Part shown: one piece after another, positions 20,301 through 28,768 of the stretch
Layout: every line of letters starts with the position of its first letter
Numbering within the stretch: the first letter of the stretch is position 1
Origin: GWE2-42-39 sp963662895
GTDB lineage: Bacteria; Bacteroidota; Bacteroidia; Bacteroidales; Prolixibacteraceae
DNA length: 64,000 bases
Assembly: GCA_963662895.1 (NCBI GenBank)
Contig: OY759981.1
Coordinates: 186,001-250,000, forward strand
Reading direction: 5' to 3'
Position numbers and translations under genes: made by a program
The notes under the pieces: model-generated
Databases searched by the model: none
Told to the model about the DNA's origin: nothing
The model's input: only the letters and a program-made list of their open reading frames with translations

Positions 20301-23076
20301 TTCTGTTACATTTCGCAGTAATGACCATAGCCATTTTTTCCTGTCTAATTCACATCCGGTTCCATACAACGGCCCCTGGTGGATCCCAGCTCCATGGCAT
20401 ACAAGCACTTTAACCAGCCCTGCAATTAATACAGCAGGATATACAAGTCTTGAACTCAGTTACTGGCAATATTATGAAGACGGGGCTTCACAACCGGAAA
20501 TCAGGGTTTCGACCGATAAGAATAATTGGACAACTATTGAAACCATTTATAATGACGAAGGCAGTCCAACGCACTTCAGTAAAAAAACCATCCCGCTGGA
20601 TGCGTGGGTAGGAAATCCTGCTATATATATCCAGTTTTACTATACTTATAGGGTTGGTAACAACCCTTACTGGTGGGCAATCGATAATGTGAATTTAACC
20701 GGGGAAAGTCCGACCGCGGATATGTTTTGGACTTCCAATCCTCCGGGCTTTACATCGACGGAGCCAAATCCTACCAGCATTATTCCCACCGATACAACAA
20801 CGTACATTGCTACTTATACAGACCCGGACACTGGCTGCAGCGGAAGCGATTCGGTCACCGTTAATGTTTATCCGGAACCCAATGTTGTGATCGATGCCGA
20901 TTACTGTGCTATCCCGGGATACGTTGAGTTATCGGTAACAGAATCATACGTGGATTATTTATGGAATACAGGAGAAACCACGCCAACGATAAAGGTTAAC
21001 CTGGTTGGTGAATATTCTGTCACGGTAACGGATGCAAATGGTTGTACCGGCACAGGTTCCCTGATTGTTTCGAATGAGCTGGTGGTTAACGGCGATTTTT
21101 CGATGGGGAATACCGGTTTTACTACTCCGGCTACCGCTGGTAATCATTATACATATGTAAACGATATTGACTGGAAAAATGATGAATTGACCCCTGAAGG
21201 GTTATATGGCATTGGTAGCAATGCTCATAATTACCATAATAATTTCTGGGGCGTTGACCATACCACCGGAGACGGTAATTTTATGATCGTTAACGGGTTT
21301 CCAGGATCTCCCCAACCTATTGTCTGGCAGCAAACTTATACCGTTGAACCCAATACGGAATATTACTTCTCTGCCTGGGCAATTAGTTTGAATAATGCCG
21401 GCAACTATGCCGAATTACGATTTAGCATCAATGGGACACAGATTGGAACTACTGCCAATTTAACAGCAGGAACCGGCAGTGACGCTAACCCATGGAAAGA
21501 GAAAGACCATTTTTACGGGATCTGGACATCAGGAAGTGCCACCACCACGGCTGTTGTTTCTATTGTTGACCTGCAAACAGCTCCCGGGGGGAACGACTTT
21601 GGGCTGGATGATATTTCTTTTGGGACTTTAGTGCCTTCTTTTTTTTCTGTTGATACTGTAACCAGTAATTCCCCTGTTTGTAGCGGGGACGACATTGAAC
21701 TGGAAACTCATATTTCAGGAGGGAAAGCACCAATCACCTATTCATGGAGCGGGCCCGACGGTTTTTCATCAACCGAAGCAAATCCGGTTATTCCCAATGC
21801 AACCCTATTGAATGACGGGGATTACAAGGTGATTATAAATGATGGCTTCGGGTGCCCCCCCAGGGATACGACCATCACGGTCAGCGTATTCCCGGCTCCT
21901 ACTGTTGACGCCGGTAATAATAACCAGTTTGTTTGTGAAGGAGACCCGACAGTTAAACTTAACGGGACGATCGGGGGATCAGCCACATCAGGGACCTGGA
22001 GCGGCGGGAACGGGACATTTACCCCGGATGCAGGCACACTGGATGCCGAATATACGCTAAGCGCCGCTGAGATAGCTGCCGGTACCGTTACCCTAACCCT
22101 GACGACCAATGCCCCTTCAGGCCCCTGTTCGCCGGTTAGCGACGCTGTGACAATTACTGTTAACCCAGCCCCGAAACTTTCGCTTACAGGAACGGATCCG
22201 TTGTGTCACGGCGGCAATGATGGCACGGCAACGGTGACCGCGACAGATGGGACCCCTCCATATACTTATTTGTGGAGTAACGGGCAAACGACCCCAACAG
22301 CCATAAAACTTTATGCCGGCAATTATTCCGTGACGGTTACCGACACCAAAGGATGTGAAGCCACAGACATGATCACTCTTTCAGAACCGGCGACCCTGAC
22401 TACAACAATAACCGGTTCCCTGCCTCAGTGCAAGCAGAGTGACGGGATCGTAACGGTTACCGTTACCGGGGGGGTCCCCCCATATACTTATAGCTGGAAG
22501 GACAGCTACGGGAATGTGATTGCAACAAGCTCGTCTGCTACCGGCCTGCCCGCGGGAACTTACTCGATTACCGTAACCGATTATTATGGTTGCGAAAGGA
22601 CTACAAATAATATAACGATTCCTTCAGTAAACGATGCAACGCCGCCAGTGTTTAGTGAGCCTGCCCCCATGGATGAATGTGTGGAACCGATCCATACTGC
22701 TATTTACTACGCGCCAACCATGGGGATATCCGGGGGGTATCCTGACTACTATACATTTGTTGCCGGCGATACCCGGCTCGATATTGATCCGACAACCATG
22801 TCGGATAACTGTTGTGCCCCCGACGAACTTGAAATCCGCTGGCGAATTGATTTTGCTGACGGGACAGGTATCCCTTCATCGTCGCCGACCTCTTATATAA
22901 CCGGGCAGCCGTCAACTTTCGGAAGTAACATTGTATTCCCGGGCGACGTGGCATCTTCTGCCGGGAAAGAACATACCATTACCTATTGGGTAGTTGACTG
23001 TAATTATAACGTTTCTACCCCCCAGACAACAAAGATTGAAATTAATCCAAGACCAACGATCACAAAACAACCTTAA
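17302..23076 (+). CDS. giant multi-domain surface adhesin with SprB-type and Ig-like repeats
   Basis: This 1924-residue exported protein is probably a surface adhesin or glycan-binding fibre. After a signal peptide comes a SprB-type repeat (about 92-158), then a chain of PKD/Ig-like domains (about 160-950) with recurring patterns such as ACAGSVITF and YQVMVSDGC. A jelly-roll domain with many Trp residues lies around 960-1130. A second beta-sandwich of carbohydrate-binding type begins near 1260 (ELVVNGDFSMGNTGF). More Ig-like domains follow, then two SprB-type repeats (about 1620-1780; CHGGNDGTATV, SVTVTDTKGC). The protein stops after PRPTITKQP with no recognisable T9SS C-terminal sorting domain, which is odd for such a protein. 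It opens a four-gene module that includes a type B sorting-domain protein and PorP/SprF. Exact domain limits are approximate. Confidence 0.85.
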   Translation: MDKNFHISIIIMLLCLTFASMEHAYPRTYPGENTHVVLEKGQLTSSWPGKERSHQLIFSPVFSDALNHLYNRFETSQATTLTCTKNDVSCPGGKDGSIDLDIPSTKTVQSILWEDGNGYSETTEDIFGLTAGNYTVTVTYTDGTSETLTVTIDEPVAPLTISTQPANTTACAGSVITFNVVVSGGSGSYTFTWQRKKPNESTFTDIPASETNVIYPTPGEIQIGDVGNSDAPDGAQYQVMVSDGCSMVASTPVPLTVNRITGIIASETTPSESNVTICGEDNFSYTVTTSGTTPVSYQWKKYNNSLGTWEDILDGGVISGATTNQLTFTAATTAESGEYLVVVTFPLPAGTTCELGSDTIPRELTVLQKQLQAPVISSDQVICPGSVPAPLTATAASGGSGTYNYQWQSSADSINWSDITGETNLNYSPPALTDTTYYQLVVTDPGLSSCATDLSNIIQVAVYPEPTVINPGDQTYCQGEQTPDIPLTGYPAGVTFNITGGAAVGLYDKTWVTKIPSFTASNAGTATVSITPWANGCSGVPINFTITVTSLPNVSVAPPLSTICSGESTNISLSSPPPASTSVTFSWTVTDITPASSITGASAGNGTQIAQTLVNTTTTNATVTYQVTPKDGNCPGIPVDVEVTVLPPMTATIQADGTATACQTDASSPTITFTGSGGATPYTFTYNINNGANQTVTTSSGNSVTINAPTTSYGVFNYNLLGISDSKHCSNPGTGTATVIINPLPVLSSTLTPSGICNNDLFSYTPTCDISGTTFEWTRAEVPGISDAARTESGAINEHLENTTNNPVAVTYTFTLTSPEGCVNTQDVVVVVTRTPHLTSTYTPDPICGGTLFSYEPTSEVSGTIFPWKREAVPGISNPSASGTGNPNEVLINTTSIPQAVVYEYTLSSNDCVNPVTFPVQVVVKQVPEVTAWASENGICVGESIDLFSSSNLAYTNLPDTLFADNFEGSGTGWTKTWDDSQAAWTIQNDNYKYKYGWWNSVTFRSNDHSHFFLSNSHPVPYNGPWWIPAPWHTSTLTSPAINTAGYTSLELSYWQYYEDGASQPEIRVSTDKNNWTTIETIYNDEGSPTHFSKKTIPLDAWVGNPAIYIQFYYTYRVGNNPYWWAIDNVNLTGESPTADMFWTSNPPGFTSTEPNPTSIIPTDTTTYIATYTDPDTGCSGSDSVTVNVYPEPNVVIDADYCAIPGYVELSVTESYVDYLWNTGETTPTIKVNLVGEYSVTVTDANGCTGTGSLIVSNELVVNGDFSMGNTGFTTPATAGNHYTYVNDIDWKNDELTPEGLYGIGSNAHNYHNNFWGVDHTTGDGNFMIVNGFPGSPQPIVWQQTYTVEPNTEYYFSAWAISLNNAGNYAELRFSINGTQIGTTANLTAGTGSDANPWKEKDHFYGIWTSGSATTTAVVSIVDLQTAPGGNDFGLDDISFGTLVPSFFSVDTVTSNSPVCSGDDIELETHISGGKAPITYSWSGPDGFSSTEANPVIPNATLLNDGDYKVIINDGFGCPPRDTTITVSVFPAPTVDAGNNNQFVCEGDPTVKLNGTIGGSATSGTWSGGNGTFTPDAGTLDAEYTLSAAEIAAGTVTLTLTTNAPSGPCSPVSDAVTITVNPAPKLSLTGTDPLCHGGNDGTATVTATDGTPPYTYLWSNGQTTPTAIKLYAGNYSVTVTDTKGCEATDMITLSEPATLTTTITGSLPQCKQSDGIVTVTVTGGVPPYTYSWKDSYGNVIATSSSATGLPAGTYSITVTDYYGCERTTNNITIPSVNDATPPVFSEPAPMDECVEPIHTAIYYAPTMGISGGYPDYYTFVAGDTRLDIDPTTMSDNCCAPDELEIRWRIDFADGTGIPSSSPTSYITGQPSTFGSNIVFPGDVASSAGKEHTITYWVVDCNYNVSTPQTTKIEINPRPTITKQP

Positions 23077-23171
23077 AATGTTAAAGCCTATGGAAACAAA
23101 GAAAAAAGAGATCATTCAATCATGTTCAATCAACCAAAATTAAAAAAATATTAATCATTAAAAATTTCATT

Positions 23172-24191
23172 ATGAAAAAGCGAATCTTACAATCAACTTT
23201 CTTTTTGCTGGCCATAATGGCTGGTATAACAAGCGTTTTTGGACAAGCAATTCATCACTCTGCACCAGAGAGTCCGGTCAGTTGTACAACTGATGCTTTA
23301 CATCCTATACCGGGTGTTCCTTATGATTATTCTGTGACTGCCGATCCCGCGGGCGGTACGTTCACATGGTGGGCAACTACCAATACTGATTTTATTACAT
23401 CCGGTGTACTAAACAATACAGGAGCATTGACAACACCCGATGTTACACCAACAACTGCTGGCGATTACAATATGCCGACTTCCTCCAGTTCAATTCAACT
23501 TACGTGGAGTACAGATGTTTTGGCCGCAGCATCCGGGACATCACCAACACCGACATTTGTTGCTGTTTATTATGAAGCTCCAGCGGGAAGTTGTGCCGAT
23601 AACCTGAAGGTTTATCAAATTGAACCGGTTAATGCATTTATAGTCGATATTAAAAATCTGGAAAATGAAACACTGGCTCCATTAGCTTATAGTACTTCAG
23701 ATTCTCAGTGTTTTGACGAAGTTCAGTCAGCAACCTGGTCCAGTACAGGAATGCAATATGACTATGGCACTAACACTCTTTATTTTGAGGTTGTTGCAGC
23801 AAACTTTACAGAAGAATGGACGCCTACATTTCAAATTACCGGGCTTGATGCAACACAAACAGCCAGCATTGAGTGGGATTATGATACGGGCTTTGGCAGC
23901 GCTGTTACTGTCACTTCTGGAACAACAAGCTCAACAGCAGTAGCAACCAACGTAACAGATACCTCTAATGGGGTCTCGATCTTTGTAAGAGTGACGGTCG
24001 ATCATGATGTATTTGAAGGTATTGCTGACGAAAATATAACACTTGCTGTTACCGGTACAAATAAAGCAGGTCAGTCTGATGTGTTGGCAACTGATTGTAC
24101 TACGTCAGCAGCATTTTCAGACAACGAAGCTACACAGACGTTGACACGACGTCCTGAAGTAACGCCTATGGCTGGCGGGACATTTGAATAA
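23172..24191 (+). CDS. exported protein of T9SS adhesin module, function unknown
   Basis: This 339-residue protein has a clear signal peptide (ends near SVFGQ). It is Thr/Ser/Ala-rich and beta-structured. Residues about 45-165 look like a PKD/Ig-like domain and end in CADNLKVYQIEP. The next gene has a matching domain ending in CTNNLKVGRIVVVE, so the two proteins share a domain. No catalytic motif and no sorting domain are seen. It lies 95 bp after the adhesin and is co-oriented with all four genes. A structural or linker subunit of the surface assembly is a reasonable guess. Confidence 0.75.
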   Translation: MKKRILQSTFFLLAIMAGITSVFGQAIHHSAPESPVSCTTDALHPIPGVPYDYSVTADPAGGTFTWWATTNTDFITSGVLNNTGALTTPDVTPTTAGDYNMPTSSSSIQLTWSTDVLAAASGTSPTPTFVAVYYEAPAGSCADNLKVYQIEPVNAFIVDIKNLENETLAPLAYSTSDSQCFDEVQSATWSSTGMQYDYGTNTLYFEVVAANFTEEWTPTFQITGLDATQTASIEWDYDTGFGSAVTVTSGTTSSTAVATNVTDTSNGVSIFVRVTVDHDVFEGIADENITLAVTGTNKAGQSDVLATDCTTSAAFSDNEATQTLTRRPEVTPMAGGTFE

Positions 24192-24230
24192 CTACTAAAG
24201 CCTGTAAAAAATAATGCTTTTTCATACAGA

Positions 24231-24262
24231 GCTTTCCGGCAGGCTTTTTCCTGCCGGAAAGC
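24231..24262 (+). promoter_or_regulatory. long perfect hairpin inside the adhesin module
   Basis: GCTTTCCGGCAGG and CCTGCCGGAAAGC form a perfect 13-bp GC-rich stem around a 6-nt loop. No T run follows on either strand, so it may be an mRNA processing or stability element rather than a terminator. It separates genes two and three of the module. Confidence 0.6.
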
Positions 24263-24463
24263 CTATCAGGGAAAAGCCGGGTAAATAAAGATCTTGTCTG
24301 TGAAGCATATAAAAAAGGCACCTGCATTATAACGAGATAAAAAACGGATTTTGAGCAGGATGCTGCATGTATTCGGGAAGAACAGAAAAAATGAGAATAC
24401 ATTAAAACCAATAAGGTAAACGCCCCTCTTTAATGACGGGTGAAAACCGTAAGTGTAATTTTA

Positions 24464-26059
24464 ATGAAACGACCGTTATACAATATAATACGTCTGGTGC
24501 TGGTATTTTTGCCAGTCCTGCTGACTGTGGCGCCTGCCACGGCCCAGACAGTTGTGAACCAAGGTCGAACCACGGAGCTTAGCGTGGAAGCAAAACCGGG
24601 AGATAGCTATTTTTGGGAACTCTACAGTAAGCCGGTAGCTAATTTTGCTGTCACTCCGGGAAATATTCTCCCCGGCCAGGCTTACTTTGTTAATGGAAAC
24701 AGCGGTCCATCGGTGAATGTTAGCTGGTTAAAGGCCGGCACTTTCTATTATAAAGTAACAGCAGTTGATCAGTCCGGCTGTACCAATAACCTGAAAGTCG
24801 GAAGAATTGTCGTCGTGGAGAAAGTCAATTGTCCACCAATTGCAGTTGACGATTATTATTCTACCGGGTGTAATACCATAACCGGGAATTTGCTTGATAA
24901 TGACAGCGACCCGGATGGTGATAACCTGATTATCAGTACAACCCCCGTCGTTTCACCGGTACTGGGTAAGGTAACCATTTTTGCCGGGGGAAATTTTCGT
25001 TATGAATTTGAACGGGGAATAAGCGGATCTGACCATTTCGTGTATGAAATATGTGATGATGCCGCTAAACAGCGCTGTGCACAAGCGGATGTTTACATTA
25101 CTATTTCCCTTGACTTTGATTGTGATGACGTACCGGATTCAATTGATATTGATGACGACAATGATGGCATTATTGATACGGTTGAAGGTGACGGGGCTAT
25201 TGACAGTGACAATGACGGTATACCGGATAGCCTGGATATTGATTCGGACAATGATGGTATTCCCGATAACATCGAAGGCCAGTCTGAAACCCATTATGAT
25301 CCGCCCAGTGGAATTGACACAAACCATAACGGGCTGGACGACATCTATGAAACGGATTCCAATCTGGGTATAACACCGGTTGATACAGATGACGATGGTA
25401 CTCCTGACTACCTGGACCAGGATAGTGACAATGATCATGTCCCGGATAAGATTGAAGGCCAGGATAGCAATATGGACGGAGTAGCAGATGTTACACCGAG
25501 CGGCCAGGATTCGGACAGTGACGGGCTGGATGATGCCTACGATACAATAGACAGACTGGCGGCTGCAGATAATGAAACTGGCTCAAATGCATCATTACAG
25601 GATTCAGATGGAGACGGCATTCGCGATTGGAGGGATGCTGACGATGATAATGATGATCTGTTAACCATAGATGAAGATTCTGACGGGGATGACGATCCCA
25701 CCAATGATGACTGTAACAGGAATGGTATTCCCAATTACCTTGATCCGGAATCATGCGACCTTTTAATTCCTAATGCATTTTCTCCGAACGGCGATGGTAT
25801 CAACGATTACCTCCGTATTCAGGGAATTGATCAATATCCCGATGCCCATATAATAATTTTCAACCGGTGGGGTATAAAAATTTATGAAAAAGAAAATTAT
25901 GGGAATATCAATCTGTATGGAGAACCGGATGCATGGTGGGATGGAAGGGCTAATACCAAAGGCTCCAGTGATGATATTCTCCCGGTGGGTACCTATTTCA
26001 TAATCCTGAAGTTAAATCATTCAACCGTTCATAAAGGAATAGTATATATTATCCATTAA
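24464..26059 (+). CDS. Ca-binding repeat protein with T9SS type B sorting domain
   Basis: This is a 531-residue secreted protein. The signal peptide ends near residue 29 (APATAQ). A PKD-like domain (about 35-120) shares the C-x-N-N-L-K-V pattern with the preceding protein. A cadherin/tandem-type domain follows (PPIAVDDYY, about 123-210). A run of thrombospondin type 3-like repeats covers about 215-430 (DSDNDGIPDSLDID and similar) and would bind calcium. The last 95 residues form the gliding-motility/CHU-type sorting domain (LIPNAFSPNGDGINDYLRI ... GIVYIIH), known as the T9SS type B signal. A GTG at 24440 is possible, but the ATG at 24464 fits the signal peptide. It is 20 bp before porP/sprF, the usual partner of type B cargo. 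Confidence 0.88.
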   Translation: MKRPLYNIIRLVLVFLPVLLTVAPATAQTVVNQGRTTELSVEAKPGDSYFWELYSKPVANFAVTPGNILPGQAYFVNGNSGPSVNVSWLKAGTFYYKVTAVDQSGCTNNLKVGRIVVVEKVNCPPIAVDDYYSTGCNTITGNLLDNDSDPDGDNLIISTTPVVSPVLGKVTIFAGGNFRYEFERGISGSDHFVYEICDDAAKQRCAQADVYITISLDFDCDDVPDSIDIDDDNDGIIDTVEGDGAIDSDNDGIPDSLDIDSDNDGIPDNIEGQSETHYDPPSGIDTNHNGLDDIYETDSNLGITPVDTDDDGTPDYLDQDSDNDHVPDKIEGQDSNMDGVADVTPSGQDSDSDGLDDAYDTIDRLAAADNETGSNASLQDSDGDGIRDWRDADDDNDDLLTIDEDSDGDDDPTNDDCNRNGIPNYLDPESCDLLIPNAFSPNGDGINDYLRIQGIDQYPDAHIIIFNRWGIKIYEKENYGNINLYGEPDAWWDGRANTKGSSDDILPVGTYFIILKLNHSTVHKGIVYIIH

Positions 26060-26079
26060 ATATACTGGCATGGAAAACT

Positions 26080-27030
26080 ATGAAAACTATATATAACCAC
26101 TTTATATGCATACTTTCATTTATATCATCGGTTACCTTATCATTTGGGCAGGAAGATCCAATGTACAGTCAGTATACGTTCAACATACAAGCCTACAATC
26201 CGGCTTATACCGGGACATGGAAAAGCGTGGGAATCATGACATTAACTCGACATCAATGGGTTGGATTTGATAAAGCGCCGGAGACACAAACCATCACCGT
26301 CCAGGCGTCGTTGCGTAAAGCGAATGTAGGCGTTGGACTTACGGTAATAAATGATAAAATAGGATATGAGAAGCGGTTTGCCGTATTCGCAGATTATTCC
26401 TATCGGTTAAGGTTAACCAGATTAAGGTTTGCCAGAAATACTTACTTAAGGCTTGGATTAAAGGCAGGTTTTACGAATTATGAGAATAACCTGTCCCGCT
26501 ATACGACGTATGATCCGGAGGATCCTTTGTTTGAAGGGGAGATGTATGAAAAAATTATGCCTAACTTTGGCTTAGGGGCATTCCTGTATTCACAACGTTA
26601 TTACGCAGGATTTTCAATACCCAAAATATTACAAAATGATTTTGAGGAAGGGGGGGGGACGGAATATAGCAATACGAACTATGAGATGAGGTATCTCACC
26701 TTAATCGGAGGCTACGTTTTTGATTTGAATGAAGCATTGGAGTTTAAACCTTCAGTTATTGTCCGTTATGTAAAAAGTTCCCCGGTCGTTGGTGATTTTT
26801 ATGCGAACTTTTTGCTGAAAAAAAAATTATGGATTGGCGCGATGGGCCGTACAAACGGAGAATACGGTTTTAACGCACAGTTTATAGTTAGCCGGAATTT
26901 AAGGATTGCCTATGCCATTAGTCTTGACACATCGGAAATTAAATCCTACAATTATGGCATGCATCAAATCATGTTGTCGTATGAATGGAATTTTATAAAA
27001 ACCAGATATACTTCACCTCGTTACTTCTAA
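26080..27030 (+). CDS. PorP/SprF family T9SS outer-membrane protein
   Basis: This 316-residue outer-membrane beta-barrel protein has a signal peptide (ends near LSFGQ) followed by the family opening DPMYSQYTFNIQAYNPAYTG. Later segments match the same family (VGVGLTVINDKIGYE, PNFGLGAFLY, YAGFSIPKIL). In Flavobacterium, SprF is needed to export the adhesin SprB, and PorP-like proteins pair with type B cargo. Its place at the end of this module suggests a dedicated exporter or anchor for the preceding proteins. Confidence 0.92.
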   Translation: MKTIYNHFICILSFISSVTLSFGQEDPMYSQYTFNIQAYNPAYTGTWKSVGIMTLTRHQWVGFDKAPETQTITVQASLRKANVGVGLTVINDKIGYEKRFAVFADYSYRLRLTRLRFARNTYLRLGLKAGFTNYENNLSRYTTYDPEDPLFEGEMYEKIMPNFGLGAFLYSQRYYAGFSIPKILQNDFEEGGGTEYSNTNYEMRYLTLIGGYVFDLNEALEFKPSVIVRYVKSSPVVGDFYANFLLKKKLWIGAMGRTNGEYGFNAQFIVSRNLRIAYAISLDTSEIKSYNYGMHQIMLSYEWNFIKTRYTSPRYF

Positions 27031-27316
27031 AACATTCATCGAATTCTTTTACATCAGATCAAGCAATAACGGCAGACAATTTTAACAACCTTATTTCCCA
27101 ATCAAAAGACAGATAAGGTTAATAGGGTGCACAACAAATTTTCCATTACTTATAAAATGTGATAAAATTGTTGTAGTACACCCGGTTAATAAGTTTTTGC
27201 GCAAAAAGATAAAGAATAACTTTAAACACAAAGACACCAGGACACAAAGTATTGAAGCGGAGCGTTTGAGGGTTTGACGCTTCGCATTTGATAGGCGTTG
27301 CTTCCTTTCCACCGGA
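27031..27316. other. intergenic region with hairpin and truncated dispersed repeat
   Basis: GGGTGCACAACAAATTTT near 27125 pairs imperfectly with AAAATTGTTGTAGTACACCC near 27164-27183, a possible terminator for the module. AAACACAAAGACACC near 27225-27239, followed by ACACAAAGTAT, resembles the inner half of the 128-bp palindromic elements at 38625 and 47995. No gene is seen. Confidence 0.5.
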
Positions 27317-27355
27317 GCTTTTGTGGATCACATGAAAAAGTTGTGGAGTTACCGG

Positions 27356-28339
27356 TCAAGCATAAATTTTAGCAACTCTGAACAGGAAGAATTCAATATC
27401 AACAACACCTCTTTGAGTAGCCCTGAAAGTTTTCAGTTTAGCATTGAAAGATTCAGCAGAAGCGTTCGTGCTTCGATTGTCAAAGAAGTTCAATATTTCA
27501 GGATAATGCGAATAGAATGTTGCAGATATGGTATTGAATGATTTAAATCCAGATTCGGTAACATCATTAAACCACTTAGCCATTTTCGTATAAGCTACGC
27601 CTTTGTTTTTGTTTTTTGAAAATATCATCCTTAATGAATGAGTAAGAGAATACCCTTGTTTTATGTCAGGGAAAAGTTCAAATAATATTGCAGCCCTTTT
27701 CTTTTGTTTCTCCGTCCATTTATCACCAGACTTGAACAATAAATACCGACTACGGGCAAGTAGTTGCTTTTTTGTATCCCCATTGCTTAATATTTCCGGA
27801 ACATATTTTTTACCGTCTGCTTTTGCATTTTCAATGGCGTTGGTCTCTTCGTTTATTGCATCCCAACGATGGGCAATACGCATCTCCTGTAATGCATCGT
27901 AAGCTAATTTTTGAACATGGAAACGGTCGATCACCCGCTTAGCTTTGGGAAAACATCTTCGTACTATTTTATCCATGGAATTGGCCATATCAAGTGTTAC
28001 TTCTTTTACCATATTGATTTTTTCTTCGGGGATTCTTTCTAAAACCTCTATGATTTTTTCTGCCTCCGTACCTTCAACCATTGCAACTAATGCGCCTTTT
28101 TTCCCTTTCCCTGCTTTATTGGTTACAATCGTGTAAAGTTCTCCATTGGTAAGGGCTGTCTCGTCAATGCTTAATTGTGTACCAACGTTCTCCGGGAAAA
28201 GAATCCAGTCCTTTGCATGTGGCTTTTGTCCCCAAGTGGGAAAATCACTCAAATACTCTTTGTACTGTTGCCCAAAACGATCCCCATCAATGGAATAGTA
28301 CTTTTCTAAACTATTGCTGCTGATGGGGTAATTGTCCAA
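27356..28339 (-). CDS. ISL3/ISAon1-type transposase, catalytic part
   Basis: This 327-residue catalytic part carries a DDE core. Visible are LSIDETALTNGELYTIVTNK (first Asp), KEVTLDMANSMDKIVRRCFP and VIDRFHVQKLAYDALQ (second Asp region), and NASAESFNAKLKTFRA (Glu). Its frame is +1 relative to the upstream N-terminal frame, with a 29-nt overlap at a GGGTTTTTTGG run. The usable start is a TTG in that run. It may be made by frameshifting or by coupled re-initiation; sequence alone does not decide. Confidence 0.9.
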   Translation of the reverse strand: MDNYPISSNSLEKYYSIDGDRFGQQYKEYLSDFPTWGQKPHAKDWILFPENVGTQLSIDETALTNGELYTIVTNKAGKGKKGALVAMVEGTEAEKIIEVLERIPEEKINMVKEVTLDMANSMDKIVRRCFPKAKRVIDRFHVQKLAYDALQEMRIAHRWDAINEETNAIENAKADGKKYVPEILSNGDTKKQLLARSRYLLFKSGDKWTEKQKKRAAILFELFPDIKQGYSLTHSLRMIFSKNKNKGVAYTKMAKWFNDVTESGFKSFNTISATFYSHYPEILNFFDNRSTNASAESFNAKLKTFRATQRGVVDIEFFLFRVAKIYA

Positions 28340-28742
28340 AAAACCCTTTTAAAAAAATTGCAAAACCTTTCGTCAAACGAGTCCCTTTTGCAACACTATC
28401 CCAGTCCCTCTCTACTGTCTTGCCTGTCGATTCTGAAAACCATCTCCGACGCTTTACGTGCAAAAACATGGCTTTGTCCCGTAATGGAAAATCCTGTATC
28501 ACTGATTCGTTATAAAATCCTTTGGAAATAAGCTTTACCAATTCATATCCTTCCGGCTTTATTGCCTTTTCTTCCAAATGTACATGGATTTCTTTTTCTC
28601 CTGTTTCTATTTGAACAATGTCGAAATATTCAAAGATTTCTTCTGGTAAAAGTAATTTTAGCAATGTCTGGTAATGTTCGTTTGATTGTCCCTTCATTTG
28701 TAAAATATAAAATACAAAGTTCGTTTTTATATTTTTCTCCAC
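28311..28742 (-). CDS. ISL3/ISAon1-type transposase, N-terminal region protein
   Basis: This 143-residue protein is the N-terminal half of a two-frame transposase. It contains LLKLLLPEEIFEYFDIV and VKRRRWFSESTGKTVERDW, typical of the DNA-binding part of this group. The stop codon falls after GQLPHQQQ, 29 nt into the catalytic frame. The protein probably binds the inverted repeats. Confidence 0.85.
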   Translation of the reverse strand: MEKNIKTNFVFYILQMKGQSNEHYQTLLKLLLPEEIFEYFDIVQIETGEKEIHVHLEEKAIKPEGYELVKLISKGFYNESVIQDFPLRDKAMFLHVKRRRWFSESTGKTVERDWDSVAKGTRLTKGFAIFLKGFFGQLPHQQQ

Positions 28743-28768
28743 AACTTTTTTAACTGATCCGCTTTTGT

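Larger units (their letters stand above)
27325..28760 (-). mobile_element. complete ISL3/ISAon1-like insertion sequence
   Basis: This 1436-bp element is bounded by 24-bp inverted repeats (27325-27348 and 28737-28760; outer ends GGATCA, 21 of 24 positions matching). It is flanked by identical 8-bp target duplications GCTTTTGT (27317-27324 and 28761-28768). Eight-base duplications are typical of ISL3-family elements. It encodes two overlapping minus-strand frames. The intact termini and duplications suggest fairly recent insertion. Confidence 0.93.

Noticed and set aside
23077..23171. Read-through of the adhesin past its stop into a sorting domain
   Set aside because: The same frame after the stop gives about 30 unrelated residues and another stop, with no sorting-domain pattern.
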